Assembly (NCBI RefSeq): GCF_000717715.1
Contig: NZ_JOAI01000047.1
Coordinates: forward strand, 1-64,000
DNA length: 64,000 nt
Direction: 5' to 3'
From: Streptomyces sp. NRRL B-24484
Lineage (GTDB): Bacteria > Actinomycetota > Actinomycetes > Streptomycetales > Streptomycetaceae
Positions within the stretch are counted from its first letter, which is position 1; each line of letters opens with the position of its first letter. The translations under genes and the position numbers were made by a program. Below are positions 42,644-51,416 of the stretch, piece by piece. Below the pieces are notes generated by a model, which was not told the DNA's origin, did not search any database, and saw only the letters and a list, made by a program, of their open reading frames with translations.

Positions 42644-43506
42644 GCGTTCTTCCCCTCCTGGACCGTGCGGCCGGCGTACAGCGCGGCGGCCATCCGCATC
42701 CCCTCCGACCAGGCGACCGGCCCGACCTCGGGCAGCGTCAGCGCCCGGCCCTCGGTGTCGCGCCAGCACAGCGCGCCGGTCTCCGAATCGCCGTCCCAGT
42801 ACGGCTCGCCGATCCACACCGCCGGCTCGACCGTCCGCTCGCCGTCCCGGACCCGGGTGGTGGCGTAGCCGCCGGAGACCCGGTAACCGAGCCCGGTGGC
42901 GCGGGCGGCCAGGCCGAACCGCGACGGGAACCTGCCGCCGGCGAAGTCCTTGACCTCGGTGGCCTTCTCCGCCACCTCGTCGGGCTTGCGGAAGGTCGCC
43001 CGGTGGATCTGGTCGACGCCCTGGACGACGCCGAGCTCGGCCGCGAACTCCCGCAGGTCCTCCAGGTCCTCCAGCAGCACCGGGTGCGGCAGGGTGACCG
43101 TGGCGGGGGAGATGCGGACGGTCTCGCCGTCCAGGTCGACGAGCCGCAGCTCGCCGTCGGCGGTGGCGTCGCGCAGGAAGCCCACCTCGTCCTCGCCGTC
43201 GCCGACGACCACCAGGTCGCGCAGCGCGGCCTGCCAGGCCTCGTCCGGCCAGACCTTGGCCAGCAGCCCGGTCGGCACCGGCAGCGAGGACACCATCCAG
43301 GCGTCCACCTGCTCCCGGCAGGACGCCGCGTGGCGCTCCAGCCAGGTCGCGAACCGGCGCAGCCGGTCCGTCTCCGGGTGCTCGCGCACCGCCTTCGGCA
43401 GCGACTTCAGCTGCCTCCCCGCGGAACGGCCGGACGTCGACCGCGCCGTCACCCGGCCCTCCACCAGGGCGACCTCGTACCCGTCGCCCGCCGCCACCCA
43501 ACCCAT
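42640..43506 (-). CDS. DUF4132-domain protein (YehI/MolR-related)
   Basis: The 288-residue protein starts at ATG 43506 behind GAGGTGGGG; upstream starts add residues unlike the family. The DUF4132 region is recognisable at about 85-200: LAKVWPDEAWQAALRDLVVVGDG, VGFLRDATADGELRLVDLDGETVRI, TLPHPVLLEDLEDLREFAAELGVVQGVDQIHR. E. coli YehI/MolR has the domain at the end of a protein of about 1200 residues with an N-terminal WGR domain; here a small protein carries it. First gene of the block, coupled to the giant gene. Confidence 0.8.
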   Translation of the reverse strand: MGWVAAGDGYEVALVEGRVTARSTSGRSAGRQLKSLPKAVREHPETDRLRRFATWLERHAASCREQVDAWMVSSLPVPTGLLAKVWPDEAWQAALRDLVVVGDGEDEVGFLRDATADGELRLVDLDGETVRISPATVTLPHPVLLEDLEDLREFAAELGVVQGVDQIHRATFRKPDEVAEKATEVKDFAGGRFPSRFGLAARATGLGYRVSGGYATTRVRDGERTVEPAVWIGEPYWDGDSETGALCWRDTEGRALTLPEVGPVAWSEGMRMAAALYAGRTVQEGKNA

Positions 43507-43844
43507 TACGGCCCCACCTCGTGCTCTGCCAAGTCGTCGGAAACCCCCGCAGCCGACCGGGGGTCCGGACACCCCGCCCGCGGTGATGTCGGAAACCTAG
43601 CGCCACCCGCGGACAACGCGTCCCGCCGGGCGGTGCACGGGTCCCGGCGGCCGTGCCCCCGACGCGTCGTCACTGCACGCACCAGGCCGCGCCCTGCGGC
43701 ACCGGTACCGGTCGCACGGCGTGCGCACGGGCCGCCGCGGCCCGGCGACGTGTCGCAGATCACACGGCCGCGGTCGGTCGCGGGGCCGGTCGCGGGGCCG
43801 TCCCGGGCGGACGGTCGGAGCCGCCCGCCCGCGGCGGCCGGTGC
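43507..43844. other. Upstream region of the MoxR-VWA block
   Basis: 338 bases between the potassium channel stop and the DUF4132 start, both minus strand. It must hold the block's promoter, but I see no clear hexamer pair. The only structure is an exact 12-base tandem duplication (GGTCGCGGGGCC at 43776-43787 and 43788-43799). Confidence 0.5.
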
Positions 43845-44612
43845 TCAGGCGGACCGTTCGAGCCGGTCGTCCGCCGCGGCCTCGTCGGGCCGTGCGTGCC
43901 GGCTCAGCTCGGCGAGTTCGCGCCGCAGCTCGCGCACCTCGGCGGTGAGGTCCTGGATCGCCCGGTGGTTGAGGTGGTCCAGCCGGTCCTCCGCCTCGAA
44001 CCGGGCCACGAACCAGGCCGCGATGTTGGCCGTCACCACACCGAGCAGGGCGATCCCCGACAGCATCAGAGCCACCGCCAGCAGCCGCCCGAGGCCCGTG
44101 GTCGGCGTCAGGTCCCCGTAGCCGACCGTCGTCATGGTGGTGAAGGACCACCAGAGGGCGTCGCCCAGGGTCCGGATGCTCGCGCGCGGCGAGCTCCGCT
44201 CGATCTCCAGGATCGCCAGCGAGCCGAACACCAGCAGCCCCAGCACCACCCCGGCCACGTAGGTCGTCAGCCGCACCTGGGAGGCCATCCGCACCCGCTG
44301 GCCCGCCAGCAGCAGCGTCGACACCAGTCGCAGCAGCCGCAGCGGCTGCACCAGCGGCAGCAGCACCGAGGCCAGGTCCAGCGGGCTGCGGCGGACGAAC
44401 TCCCAGCGCCGCTCCGCCAGCACCAGCCGCGTCGCGTAGTCCAGCGCGAAGACCGCCCACACCGCCCACTCGGCCCAGGCCGCCCCGTGCAGCACCCACC
44501 CGGGCGCCCGCGGTGCGAGCACCGGCACCGCGTAGGCGACGGCGAACAGCACGGACAGCACGATGAGGGGGAACTGCGTGTGCCGCTCCCAGCGTTCGCG
44601 TCGGGTCGTCAT
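43845..44612 (-). CDS. Voltage-gated-type potassium channel
   Basis: The 255-residue protein starts at ATG 44612 (MTTRRERWERHTQFPLIVLS). Membrane segments S1-S4 occupy about residues 13-105, with a weakly charged S4 (QPLRLLRLVSTLLLAGQRVR). S5 follows (VAGVVLGLLVFGSLAI), then the pore helix and the filter TMTTVGYGD near 162-170, and S6. A C-terminal coiled-coil-like helix (FEAEDRLDHLNHRAIQDLTAEVRELRRELAEL) probably assembles the tetramer. No RCK or cyclic-nucleotide domain. Confidence 0.93.
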   Translation of the reverse strand: MTTRRERWERHTQFPLIVLSVLFAVAYAVPVLAPRAPGWVLHGAAWAEWAVWAVFALDYATRLVLAERRWEFVRRSPLDLASVLLPLVQPLRLLRLVSTLLLAGQRVRMASQVRLTTYVAGVVLGLLVFGSLAILEIERSSPRASIRTLGDALWWSFTTMTTVGYGDLTPTTGLGRLLAVALMLSGIALLGVVTANIAAWFVARFEAEDRLDHLNHRAIQDLTAEVRELRRELAELSRHARPDEAAADDRLERSA

Positions 44613-44793
44613 GGCCGGCCTTCCTCCACGGGCGCGAGCTGCGGGGGCCGGGCCGGACGGCCGCACCACCCGCCCGCGACACCGCGCGGCGCACCCCCTG
44701 ACGCCGGCGGCCGCCGCCGTGCCGGACGAACACCCTGGTCAACAGCCCCGCAGGCATCCTCCCACGGCGACGCGCCGCCGATCGCCGCGATCG

Positions 44794-46626
44794 TCAGGGC
44801 CGAGCGGTCCCCGGGTCCTGCACCCGCCCCTGCAGGGCCCGGGACAGCTCCGCGACGCACGCCGCCAGCTGTGCCGTCGTCAGCTGCGCCGGATCGGCGC
44901 CGCACCCGCCGCCGGGCGCGGGTGCCTGCGCGGTGGGCGCCGGTGCGGACGGCGCGGGCGCCGTCGCCGAGGTCGCGGGGGCCGGGGTCGGCTGCCCGCC
45001 GGGTGCGGTGATGCTGCCGTTCAGCGACACCAGGTTCGGCTTCACCGTCGCGTCACCGGACAGGTCGACGTAGTCCTGGGTCTGCCCGTTGAAGTCCACG
45101 AATCCGCGCCACATGTCCCGGCCGAACGGGACGATCTCCTGCAGGGCCCCGCCCGCGCCGGCGCTGATGGTGATCGAGGTCTGCTGCGCCATGTACGACA
45201 CCATCCGGCTCGCCAGCACGTCCAGGTTCACCGACGGGGCGTCGTCGCCGCGCACGTACACGTGCAGGTCGTTCAGGCCGCCGCCGGCCCGGTCCGCCCG
45301 GACCACCGCGAAGGCCACCACCACCTGAGAGGAGCTCTCCCGCGGCACCAGTGGCGTCACGTAGTACAGGTGGCCGTCCGCCTTCGACCGCAGCAGGAAC
45401 TCGCCCGGGTTGTTCGCGTTCGTCGAGGCCGAGGTGTGGGAGTAGCCGAAGCCGCGGTCGTCCTTCGCGCCGCGCCCGCCCAGCCACTGCACCTCGTGGA
45501 TCTGCGCCCGTACCACCGAGCCCGGGTACACCGCCCCCGGCAGCTCGCCCGGCGCGACCTCCTTGCGGTACGTCATGTCCGGCCTGCCGTCGATCGAGCC
45601 GCGCAGCACCAGCACCCCCGCCGGCTCCAGCACGGTGCGCTGCCTCCAGCCGATCTGCCGGGCCACCGAGATCACCACCACCGGCTGCGCCGTCTGCGGG
45701 TCGGGGCCGTCGCAGTAGCCCCAGATGTCCTGCTCGCTGTAGGTCAGCTGCGGGAACCGCTCGGCGAGCAGGTTGCGCAGGCTGTTGGCGCCCGTCCCGG
45801 AGAAGGCCCGGCCGAAGGCGTGGCCGCCGCGGAACGCGCAGCTCGCGACGGTGTTCGAGCGGCCGTCCCAGACCGCGACGCCCTCCATCGGCTGCTCGCC
45901 GGAGCCGTCCAGCAGCGCCGTCCACACCCCGCCGCCCCGCGCGGCGTCCGGCAGGTAGTGCAGGCTGTGCCCCATCAGGTGCACCCCGGAGGCCAGGCCG
46001 GCGCTGTCGGTGAGCGCCTTGGCCGCCGCCGCGTAGGAGGCGGTGCGCGCCTCGAAGCCGAAGTCGGGCATCGGCTCGGTCTTCACGCAGGCCGGCACGT
46101 CGGCGGTGCCGACCAGGTCGCAGCGGCCGCCGTCGCCCTTGCGGGTGTGCTCGGTCACCGCCAGCACCGAGCGCGGGACGGCCGCGCCGGCCGCCGGGAC
46201 GTCCAGCACCGTCGCCCGGGCGTAGTACCGCCCGGCGTCCTTGTCGTCGTCCCACATCCCGGTGCCCGCCCGCACCAGCGAACCGACCGTCGCGAGCACC
46301 ACCACCGCGAGTACGAGCCGCACCCGCCACCCGCGGAACCCGGCCCCCGACTCGTCCGCGACGAAGGCGACGCCCCACACCGTGCCGAGCAGCCCCACCG
46401 CCACCCACAGCCAGAACAGCGGCGCCGCGTCCACCGGCCCGCCGTGCGGGAAGAACTCCTGCTCGATCAGCGGCACGTAGCTCTGGTCCTGCTGGCCGAA
46501 CCCGCCGAACAGGACGTGCTTCACCACCCACACCAGCAGGGCCACCAGCGGCATCCACAGCCACCACGCCGTCAGCGCGAGCACCCCGCGCCGCACCACG
46601 CCCCTGCGGACATCACGCTTCGTCAT
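44794..46626 (-). CDS. Large membrane-anchored protein of unknown function
   Basis: The 610-residue protein starts at ATG 46626 (MTKRDVRRGVVRRG). Three N-terminal membrane helices lie at about 16-38, 66-84 and 98-114. A long extracytoplasmic region follows, with paired Cys (RCDLVGTADVPAC, SCAFRGG), aromatic-rich beta segments and a Pro/Ala/Thr-rich linker near 555. The C-terminal helix (GCGADPAQLTTAQLAACVAELSRALQGR) has two further Cys. I do not recognise a domain. Confidence 0.75.
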   Translation of the reverse strand: MTKRDVRRGVVRRGVLALTAWWLWMPLVALLVWVVKHVLFGGFGQQDQSYVPLIEQEFFPHGGPVDAAPLFWLWVAVGLLGTVWGVAFVADESGAGFRGWRVRLVLAVVVLATVGSLVRAGTGMWDDDKDAGRYYARATVLDVPAAGAAVPRSVLAVTEHTRKGDGGRCDLVGTADVPACVKTEPMPDFGFEARTASYAAAAKALTDSAGLASGVHLMGHSLHYLPDAARGGGVWTALLDGSGEQPMEGVAVWDGRSNTVASCAFRGGHAFGRAFSGTGANSLRNLLAERFPQLTYSEQDIWGYCDGPDPQTAQPVVVISVARQIGWRQRTVLEPAGVLVLRGSIDGRPDMTYRKEVAPGELPGAVYPGSVVRAQIHEVQWLGGRGAKDDRGFGYSHTSASTNANNPGEFLLRSKADGHLYYVTPLVPRESSSQVVVAFAVVRADRAGGGLNDLHVYVRGDDAPSVNLDVLASRMVSYMAQQTSITISAGAGGALQEIVPFGRDMWRGFVDFNGQTQDYVDLSGDATVKPNLVSLNGSITAPGGQPTPAPATSATAPAPSAPAPTAQAPAPGGGCGADPAQLTTAQLAACVAELSRALQGRVQDPGTARP

Positions 46627-46764
46627 GCCGTCCCCCCGTCCGTCCCCGTCACCCGCCCCTGTGCACGGGCCCCCGCAGCCTCCCTTCCCACCGCGCCCAC
46701 GGGGCAAGCCCGTCCACGGAACGGACCCACGCGGCGACCACCCGGCACGGTTGGTACGCTCCCG

Positions 46765-46850
46765 GTGAGCCGTGACTGGCGCGCAGGGATGGATTCGACC
46801 ATCGGGGAGCGGCTCCGTGTCTCACGCTGTCGCCGTGCGCCTGGGCCGTC
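46765..46850 (+). promoter_or_regulatory. ZTP (pfl) riboswitch controlling glyA
   Basis: The conserved blocks of the ZTP/ZMP aptamer are in order: GTGACTGGCG (46772-46781), ACCATCGGGGAGCGG (46798-46812) and the pseudoknot strand CGCCGTGCGCCTGGGC (46831-46846). It ends 27 bases before the serine hydroxymethyltransferase start. Pfl RNAs turn on one-carbon/folate genes, glyA included, when ZTP signals low 10-formyl-THF. Confidence 0.88.
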
Positions 46851-46873
46851 CGAGTCGTCACGAGGAGACAGCC

Positions 46874-48346
46874 TTGGCCACGCCCGGCTACCCCGCCGCA
46901 CCCCACACCGCCGTCGACCCCACCGCGGGCACCGCCTTCCGCGCCGCCGTCGACGCCGTCCGCGCCGTCGAGCCCCGGGTCGCCGACGCCATCGGCGCCG
47001 AGATCCAGGACCAGCGCGAGTCGCTCAAGCTCATCGCCAGCGAGAACTACGCCTCCCCGGCCGTCCTGCTCGCCATGGGCAACTGGTTCAGCGACAAGTA
47101 CGCCGAGGGCACCGTCGGCCGCCGCTTCTACGCCGGCTGCCGCAACGTGGACACCGTCGAGGCGCTCGCCGCCGAGCACGCCCGCGAGCTCTTCGGTGCC
47201 GAACACGCCTACGTCCAGCCGCACTCCGGCATCGACGCCAACCTGGTCGCGTTCTGGGCCGTGCTCTCCCAGCGAGTCGAGAGCCCCGCACTGCAGCGCG
47301 CCGGCGTCCGCCAGGTCAACGACCTCACCGAGGAGGACTGGGCCGAGCTCCGCCGCGAACTCGGCAACCAGCGCCTGCTCGGCATGTCCCTGGACTCCGG
47401 CGGCCACCTCACCCACGGCTTCCGCCCGAACATCTCCGGCAAGATGTTCGACCAGCGCAGCTACGGCACCGACCCGGCCACCGGCCTCGTCGACTACGAG
47501 GCGCTGCGCGCCACCGCCCGCGAGTTCCGCCCGCTCATCCTGGTGGCCGGCTACTCCGCGTACCCGCGGCCGGTCAACTTCCGTCTGATGCGCGAGATCG
47601 CCGACGAGGTCGGCGCCACCCTGATGGTGGACATGGCGCACTTCGCCGGCCTGGTCGCGGGCAAGGTCCTCACCGGCGACTTCGACCCCGTGCCGCACGC
47701 CCACATCGTCACCACCACCACCCACAAGTCGCTGCGCGGCCCGCGCGGCGGCATGGTGCTGTGCACCTCCGAACTGGCCGAGCACGTCGACCGCGGCTGC
47801 CCGATGGTCCTCGGCGGCCCGCTGCCGCACGTGATGGCCGCCAAGGCCGTCGCCCTCGCCGAGGCCCGCCGCCCCGAGTTCCGCGCCTACGCCCAGCAGG
47901 TCGTCGACAACGCCCGGGCCCTCGCCGACGGCCTGCTGCGCCGCGGCGCGACCCTGGTCACCGGCGGCACCGAGAACCACCTGGTGCTGATCGACGTCTC
48001 CGGCTACGGCCTGACCGGCCGTCAGGCCGAGGCCGCCCTGCTGGACTCCGGCGTGGTCACCAACCGCAACGCCGTGCCCAACGACCCCAACGGCGCCTGG
48101 TACACCTCCGGCGTCCGGATCGGCACCCCGGCCCTCACCACCCGCGGCCTCGGCACCGCCGAGATGGACGAGATCGCCGACCTCATCGACACCGCCCTGC
48201 GCGGCACCGCCCCGGCGACCACCGCCGCCGGCACGCCGTCCAAGGCGCAGTACGTGCTGGACGCCCAGGTGCGGGACGACGTCGCCAAGCGCGCCGCCGA
48301 CCTGCTCGCCGGCTTCCCGCTCTACCCGGGCCTCGACCTGGCCTGA
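46874..48346 (+). CDS. glyA: Serine hydroxymethyltransferase
   Basis: The 490-residue protein most likely starts at TTG 46874 ([13 protein letters not shown]), 5 bases past a GAGGAGAC Shine-Dalgarno and right after the ZTP riboswitch; earlier in-frame starts lie within the riboswitch. Motifs: [43 protein letters not shown] lysine in [14 protein letters not shown], and substrate-site Arg in [14 protein letters not shown]. The length exceeds the usual 415-430 by an N-terminal extension and a 40-60-residue insertion ([16 protein letters not shown]), as in the long actinobacterial SHMT class. It converts serine and THF to glycine and methylene-THF. Confidence 0.95.
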   Translation: MATPGYPAAPHTAVDPTAGTAFRAAVDAVRAVEPRVADAIGAEIQDQRESLKLIASENYASPAVLLAMGNWFSDKYAEGTVGRRFYAGCRNVDTVEALAAEHARELFGAEHAYVQPHSGIDANLVAFWAVLSQRVESPALQRAGVRQVNDLTEEDWAELRRELGNQRLLGMSLDSGGHLTHGFRPNISGKMFDQRSYGTDPATGLVDYEALRATAREFRPLILVAGYSAYPRPVNFRLMREIADEVGATLMVDMAHFAGLVAGKVLTGDFDPVPHAHIVTTTTHKSLRGPRGGMVLCTSELAEHVDRGCPMVLGGPLPHVMAAKAVALAEARRPEFRAYAQQVVDNARALADGLLRRGATLVTGGTENHLVLIDVSGYGLTGRQAEAALLDSGVVTNRNAVPNDPNGAWYTSGVRIGTPALTTRGLGTAEMDEIADLIDTALRGTAPATTAAGTPSKAQYVLDAQVRDDVAKRAADLLAGFPLYPGLDLA

Positions 48347-48364
48347 CGCCCGATCACGACCCGT

Positions 48365-48398
48365 GGCGGCCGGCCGTTGCACGTTCCGGCCGGCCGCC
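48365..48398. terminator. Bidirectional hairpin after glyA
   Basis: A perfect 12-bp stem (48365-48376 with 48387-48398) with a 10-base loop lies between the convergent glyA and oxidoreductase genes. Confidence 0.75.
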
Positions 48399-48412
48399 GC
48401 GGGGTCCCGGCG

Positions 48413-49081
48413 TCAGAACACCTCGTCGTCCACCGCGCCCGGGGCCAGGGCCGGTGCCGGGAACACGTGCCGGACCTCGCCGCCGGACCACCACGCGCCG
48501 ATCGCGAACACCGCGGCGGCCTCCAGCAGCCCCGCCCGCTCCAGGCCGCCGCACGGCACCGCCGCACAGCCGGTCGGCGCCACCAGCTCGCCCACCAGGG
48601 CGGCCGCGGCCGGGTCGTCGGCACAGCAGGGCACCGCCGGCGGAGCCCCCTCGAAGGCGGGCCGCGGCAGCGTCCAGATGCTCTCGTGGCAGATGCCGAA
48701 CACCTTGGCCACCCGTGCGGACGGCGCCGCCGCGGCCAGCCGGACCGCCACCGAGTCCCGCCCGCCCGCCGTGGTCAGGACGGGGCCCGCGGCGCCCGGC
48801 GCCATCGGCACCGTGCAGTCCAGCAGCGTCCGCCCCGCCAACTCGGCGGCCGGCCCGCCGACCACCCCCGGCGCGGCCTGCGCGGGCACGGCGACCGGCA
48901 CCGCCTCACCGAACCGCGCCGCCTCCGCGAGCCCGGCGCCGCCCGCCGCCCCGATCCGCTCGGCGAGCCCCACCGCCGCCCCCGGATCGCGGCCGCCCAC
49001 CACGACCTCGTGCCCCGCCCGGACCCAGGCCCCGCCCAGGGCCGCGGCCATGGCCCCCGTACCGAGAATGCCGATGCGCAT
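48413..49081 (-). CDS. NADPH-dependent F420 reductase-like oxidoreductase
   Basis: The 222-residue protein starts at ATG 49081 (MRIGILGTGAMAAALGGAW). The N-terminal Rossmann motif GxGxMA is followed by VVVGGRDPGAAVGLAER, where an Arg after the strand suggests NADP. LLDCTVPMAPG and ARVAKVFGICHESIW match the short-chain F420:NADP reductase-like family. Streptomyces makes F420, so the reaction is plausible, but relatives also act on other cofactors. Divergent from the HxlR regulator across 61 bases. Confidence 0.75.
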   Translation of the reverse strand: MRIGILGTGAMAAALGGAWVRAGHEVVVGGRDPGAAVGLAERIGAAGGAGLAEAARFGEAVPVAVPAQAAPGVVGGPAAELAGRTLLDCTVPMAPGAAGPVLTTAGGRDSVAVRLAAAAPSARVAKVFGICHESIWTLPRPAFEGAPPAVPCCADDPAAAALVGELVAPTGCAAVPCGGLERAGLLEAAAVFAIGAWWSGGEVRHVFPAPALAPGAVDDEVF

Positions 49082-49142
49082 CCCACTGCTCCCCACTCGC
49101 TGACGACGGCGAACTGCCGTGCCCGGGACGCCAACCGGGTCG

Positions 49143-49616
49143 ATGCACACCGTTCGGTGGGCGACGGACCGGCAGGATGGACCCATCAAGGAGGACGGCG
49201 CGACGGACGACATCGGCACGGCCGCGGACCTGGGCGGCGACGTGTTCGCCGCGGACTGCCGGGCCCGGATCGCCTTCGAGGTGCTCGCCAACCGCCGGGA
49301 CAGCGTGGTGGTGTACGTCCTCGGCGAGCAGGGGCCCATGCGGCCGCGCACCCTGCTGACCCGGGTCGGCGGGATCAGCCCCAAGGTGCTCGACCAGGCC
49401 CTGCGCCGCCCCGAGTACAACGGCCTGGTCGAACGCCGTCGCGACGCCGAGGCCCCGCCCCGCGTCGACTGCACCCTCACCGCGGCGGGCACCGCCCTCC
49501 TCGACCCGATCCGCGCCCTCGGATCCTGGTCGGCCGCCCACGGCGACGCCGTGCTCGCGGCCCGGGAGCGCTTCGACCGTGACCGCACCGACCGGTCCGG
49601 CGCCGCGCGGCCGTAA
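49143..49616 (+). CDS. HxlR-family transcriptional regulator
   Basis: The winged-helix HxlR domain spans the core: RIAFEVLANRRDSVVVYVLGEQGPMRPRTLLTRVGGISPKVLDQAL, then LVERRRDAEAPPRVDCTLTAAGTALLDPIRAL. Written from ATG 49143, it is 157 residues. The only strong Shine-Dalgarno, AAGGAGG at 49188-49194, has no ATG, GTG or TTG in frame shortly after it; an ACG codon follows at 49203. The start is therefore uncertain. Divergent from the F420-reductase-like gene, its likely target. Confidence 0.8.
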   Translation: MHTVRWATDRQDGPIKEDGATDDIGTAADLGGDVFAADCRARIAFEVLANRRDSVVVYVLGEQGPMRPRTLLTRVGGISPKVLDQALRRPEYNGLVERRRDAEAPPRVDCTLTAAGTALLDPIRALGSWSAAHGDAVLAARERFDRDRTDRSGAARP

Positions 49617-49645
49617 GCTGTGCCGACCGACGAAGGGTGGTGGCC

Positions 49646-49822
49646 GTGCACAAGCAGTGGCCCGAAGGGCGGATGACCGAGCCCGCTGCGGTGCGTGCAC
49701 TCGACGACCGCGAGGCCGTACGTGCGGACCGGCCCGCCGCCCACCTCGGCCTCGCCGCCCGCTGCCGCGCGCTGCTCCGCCGTGGCCACCTGCTCGCCTC
49801 CGGCCGCGCGAACCGGGCCTGA
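49646..49822 (+). CDS. Possible small protein
   Basis: A 58-residue frame starts at GTG 49646 behind GAAGGG and encodes a hydrophilic Ala/Arg-rich peptide (LDDREAVRADRPAAHLGLAARCRALLRRG). No family is recognised. It could be a real small basic protein or chance coding in GC-rich DNA. Confidence 0.3.
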   Translation: MHKQWPEGRMTEPAAVRALDDREAVRADRPAAHLGLAARCRALLRRGHLLASGRANRA

Positions 49823-50081
49823 CCGTTCCCGGCCGGCGACCGGTCCGCCCTCAGGCCGTGACGATCGGTGCCTCGAGTTCGGTCACCCGCTTCGTACGGT
49901 CGGCCGTGCACTCCAGGGAGACCTCGCGCGGATGGCCGGCCGAGCGGTGGCCGGTGCCGGGGTCGACCCGTGCCGGGCGAAGTCTCGGATGGTGAACCTG
50001 ATGTCTCGGAGTCGACCGCCTGACACGGGGTGAGGGTGAAGGAGCCGCCCGGCGCCTGGTGGCGAGGGCTTCCCGGCGGGC
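49823..50081. other. Intergenic region with a possible minus-strand gene remnant
   Basis: Reading the minus strand, about 35 codons ending at the TGA at 49851-49853 give a protein-like tail (REVSLECTADRTKRVTELE then APIVTA), but with no start or upstream part. It may be the 3' scrap of a lost gene. Nothing else is seen. Confidence 0.25.
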
Positions 50082-50501
50082 TCAGTGCCCGCCGGTGAGG
50101 GCGCGGTGGACGAGCGGGGCGTCGGCGGCCGTCGTCTCGATCCAGACCGGGCGGCCGGGGACGGCCTCGTAGCGGAGCACCGTCCGGGCCACCGCCGAGG
50201 CCCAGCGGTCGGGTTCGGCCGCGGTGGCCACGACGATGCGGCCGCCGGTCGGGATCTCGACCCCGGGCGCCGCCCCGCGGAAGGCGAAGCGGAGTGCACC
50301 GCCGCCCGGCGCAACGGTCAGCCGGCCCACGGAGGCGGCCTCCATCAGCTCAAGCCGCGAGCGCAGCGCGAGCCGGCCGGGCACCCGGACGGGCGAGCCG
50401 CCGCCGAGGAGTGTGCGGCGGCGCCGGGCACGGAGGCGGACGGCACCGGGAACCGCCCGGTCGCGCAGCAGGTCCACCACGAGCCGTACGGGCACGTCCA
50501 C
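50082..50501 (-). CDS. Hypothetical small beta-rich protein
   Basis: The 139-residue protein starts at GTG 50501 with AGGAGG well spaced upstream (MDVPVRLVVDLLRDRAVPGAVRLRA). The predicted pattern is alternating strands and helices (LTVAPGGGALRFAFRGA, GRIVVATAAEPDRWASAVARTVLRYE, VWIETTAADAPLVHRAL). No signal peptide, no known domain recognised. Confidence 0.6.
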   Translation of the reverse strand: MDVPVRLVVDLLRDRAVPGAVRLRARRRRTLLGGGSPVRVPGRLALRSRLELMEAASVGRLTVAPGGGALRFAFRGAAPGVEIPTGGRIVVATAAEPDRWASAVARTVLRYEAVPGRPVWIETTAADAPLVHRALTGGH

Positions 50502-50585
50502 CGCCCCCACCTCCTCTTCGGGCCGCCACGGTAGGACACCGGCCCGGTGATCACGGCGGCGGGGTGGTGGAGCACCATGGGCCGG

Positions 50586-51171
50586 ATGACCGACGCGTTC
50601 ACGCTGCCTCCGGGCGGCCGACCTGCTGCCCGCCGGTGTCCTGACCTCCGACGGCGCCACGGCCGAGGACGTCCGGGACTGCGGGCGGCGGCAGGACTGG
50701 GAGTTCGCGTTCGACCTGCTGCTGGCGGCCGGCCGGTCACGCTCGCTGCCGCCCGCCTACTGGGACCTGCTCGCGGACGCCGCCGGCCAGGTGGGCCGGG
50801 AGCGGACCGCCCGATGGTGCGCCTGGCGCCGCGGGGAGGCGGAGCGCGGCGGCGTCCGGGCCGAACTGGTGCTCGCCGGTGCGGACGCCGGGAGGCGGAC
50901 GACGCCGTTCGCCGGTGACGGCCGGCTGCGCCCGCTGTGGGACATCGGGCTGCGGACGGCGACCGGCGAGCCCTCCCTGGCCGTGGCCGCGCTCTGGGTG
51001 GAGGACGAACCGGTCCTGGCGCCCGGCGGTTCGGCCACCGTCCGGCTGGCGCCGCTCACCCCGGAGCTCTGGCAGGGGGTGGCGGTCGGTGACCGGCTCA
51101 CCCTGTTCGAGAGTGCCGTCGCCGGTGGCGGCGCGAGGGTGCTGGAGATCGTTCCGCCGTTCCGCGCCTGA
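50586..51171 (+). pseudogene. Frame-broken gene with EF-Tu-like C-terminal beta-barrel
   Basis: The start ATG 50586 (MTDAFTLPPGG) is in one frame. From about 50617 to the stop at 51169-51171 the protein-like sequence (ADLLPAGVLTSDGATAEDVRD, DWEFAFDLLLAAG, LPPAYWDLLADAA) lies in the next frame, which itself has a TGA at 50587 and no start before GTG 50791. One extra or two missing bases near 50605-50617 explain it. The C-terminal about 115 residues (RAELVLAGADAGRRTTPFAGD, LWVEDEPVLAPGGSATVRLAPLTPELWQGVAVGDRLTLFE) resemble the last beta-barrel of EF-Tu without the GTPase domain. Mutation, sequencing error or programmed shift cannot be told apart. Confidence 0.65.
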
Positions 51172-51416
51172 GCCCGGCGGCCGGGCGGTTCGTCAGCGAC
51201 CGTTCGGCCCGGGCCCGTCCGTGCGCGGTTCCGTGCGGAAGAGGTGATCTCTCCGTGCTGGATCGCGGCGGCCGCGGGGTGTGGGATGTGCGCCGTGGCG
51301 GCAACCGGCCGTCCGCTGTGCGCGTCCTTGCGGGCGGTGGCGTCCGGCGGGCTCCGACGGGCGCCGCGGGCCGGCGCCGCCCCGGTGGCCGGACCGACCG
51401 AACGAAAGGCCCTGCC

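Noticed and set aside
35627..42868. A plus-strand open frame of more than 2400 codons opposite the MoxR-VWA block
   Set aside because: It mirrors the strong third-position GC bias of the minus-strand genes, is Arg/Gly/Ala repetitive, has no domain, and the minus-strand genes show clear motifs and stop/start overlaps.
49851..49968. Possible minus-strand gene tail
   Set aside because: Protein-like but only about 35 codons, without a start or recognised family; recorded as intergenic with low confidence.
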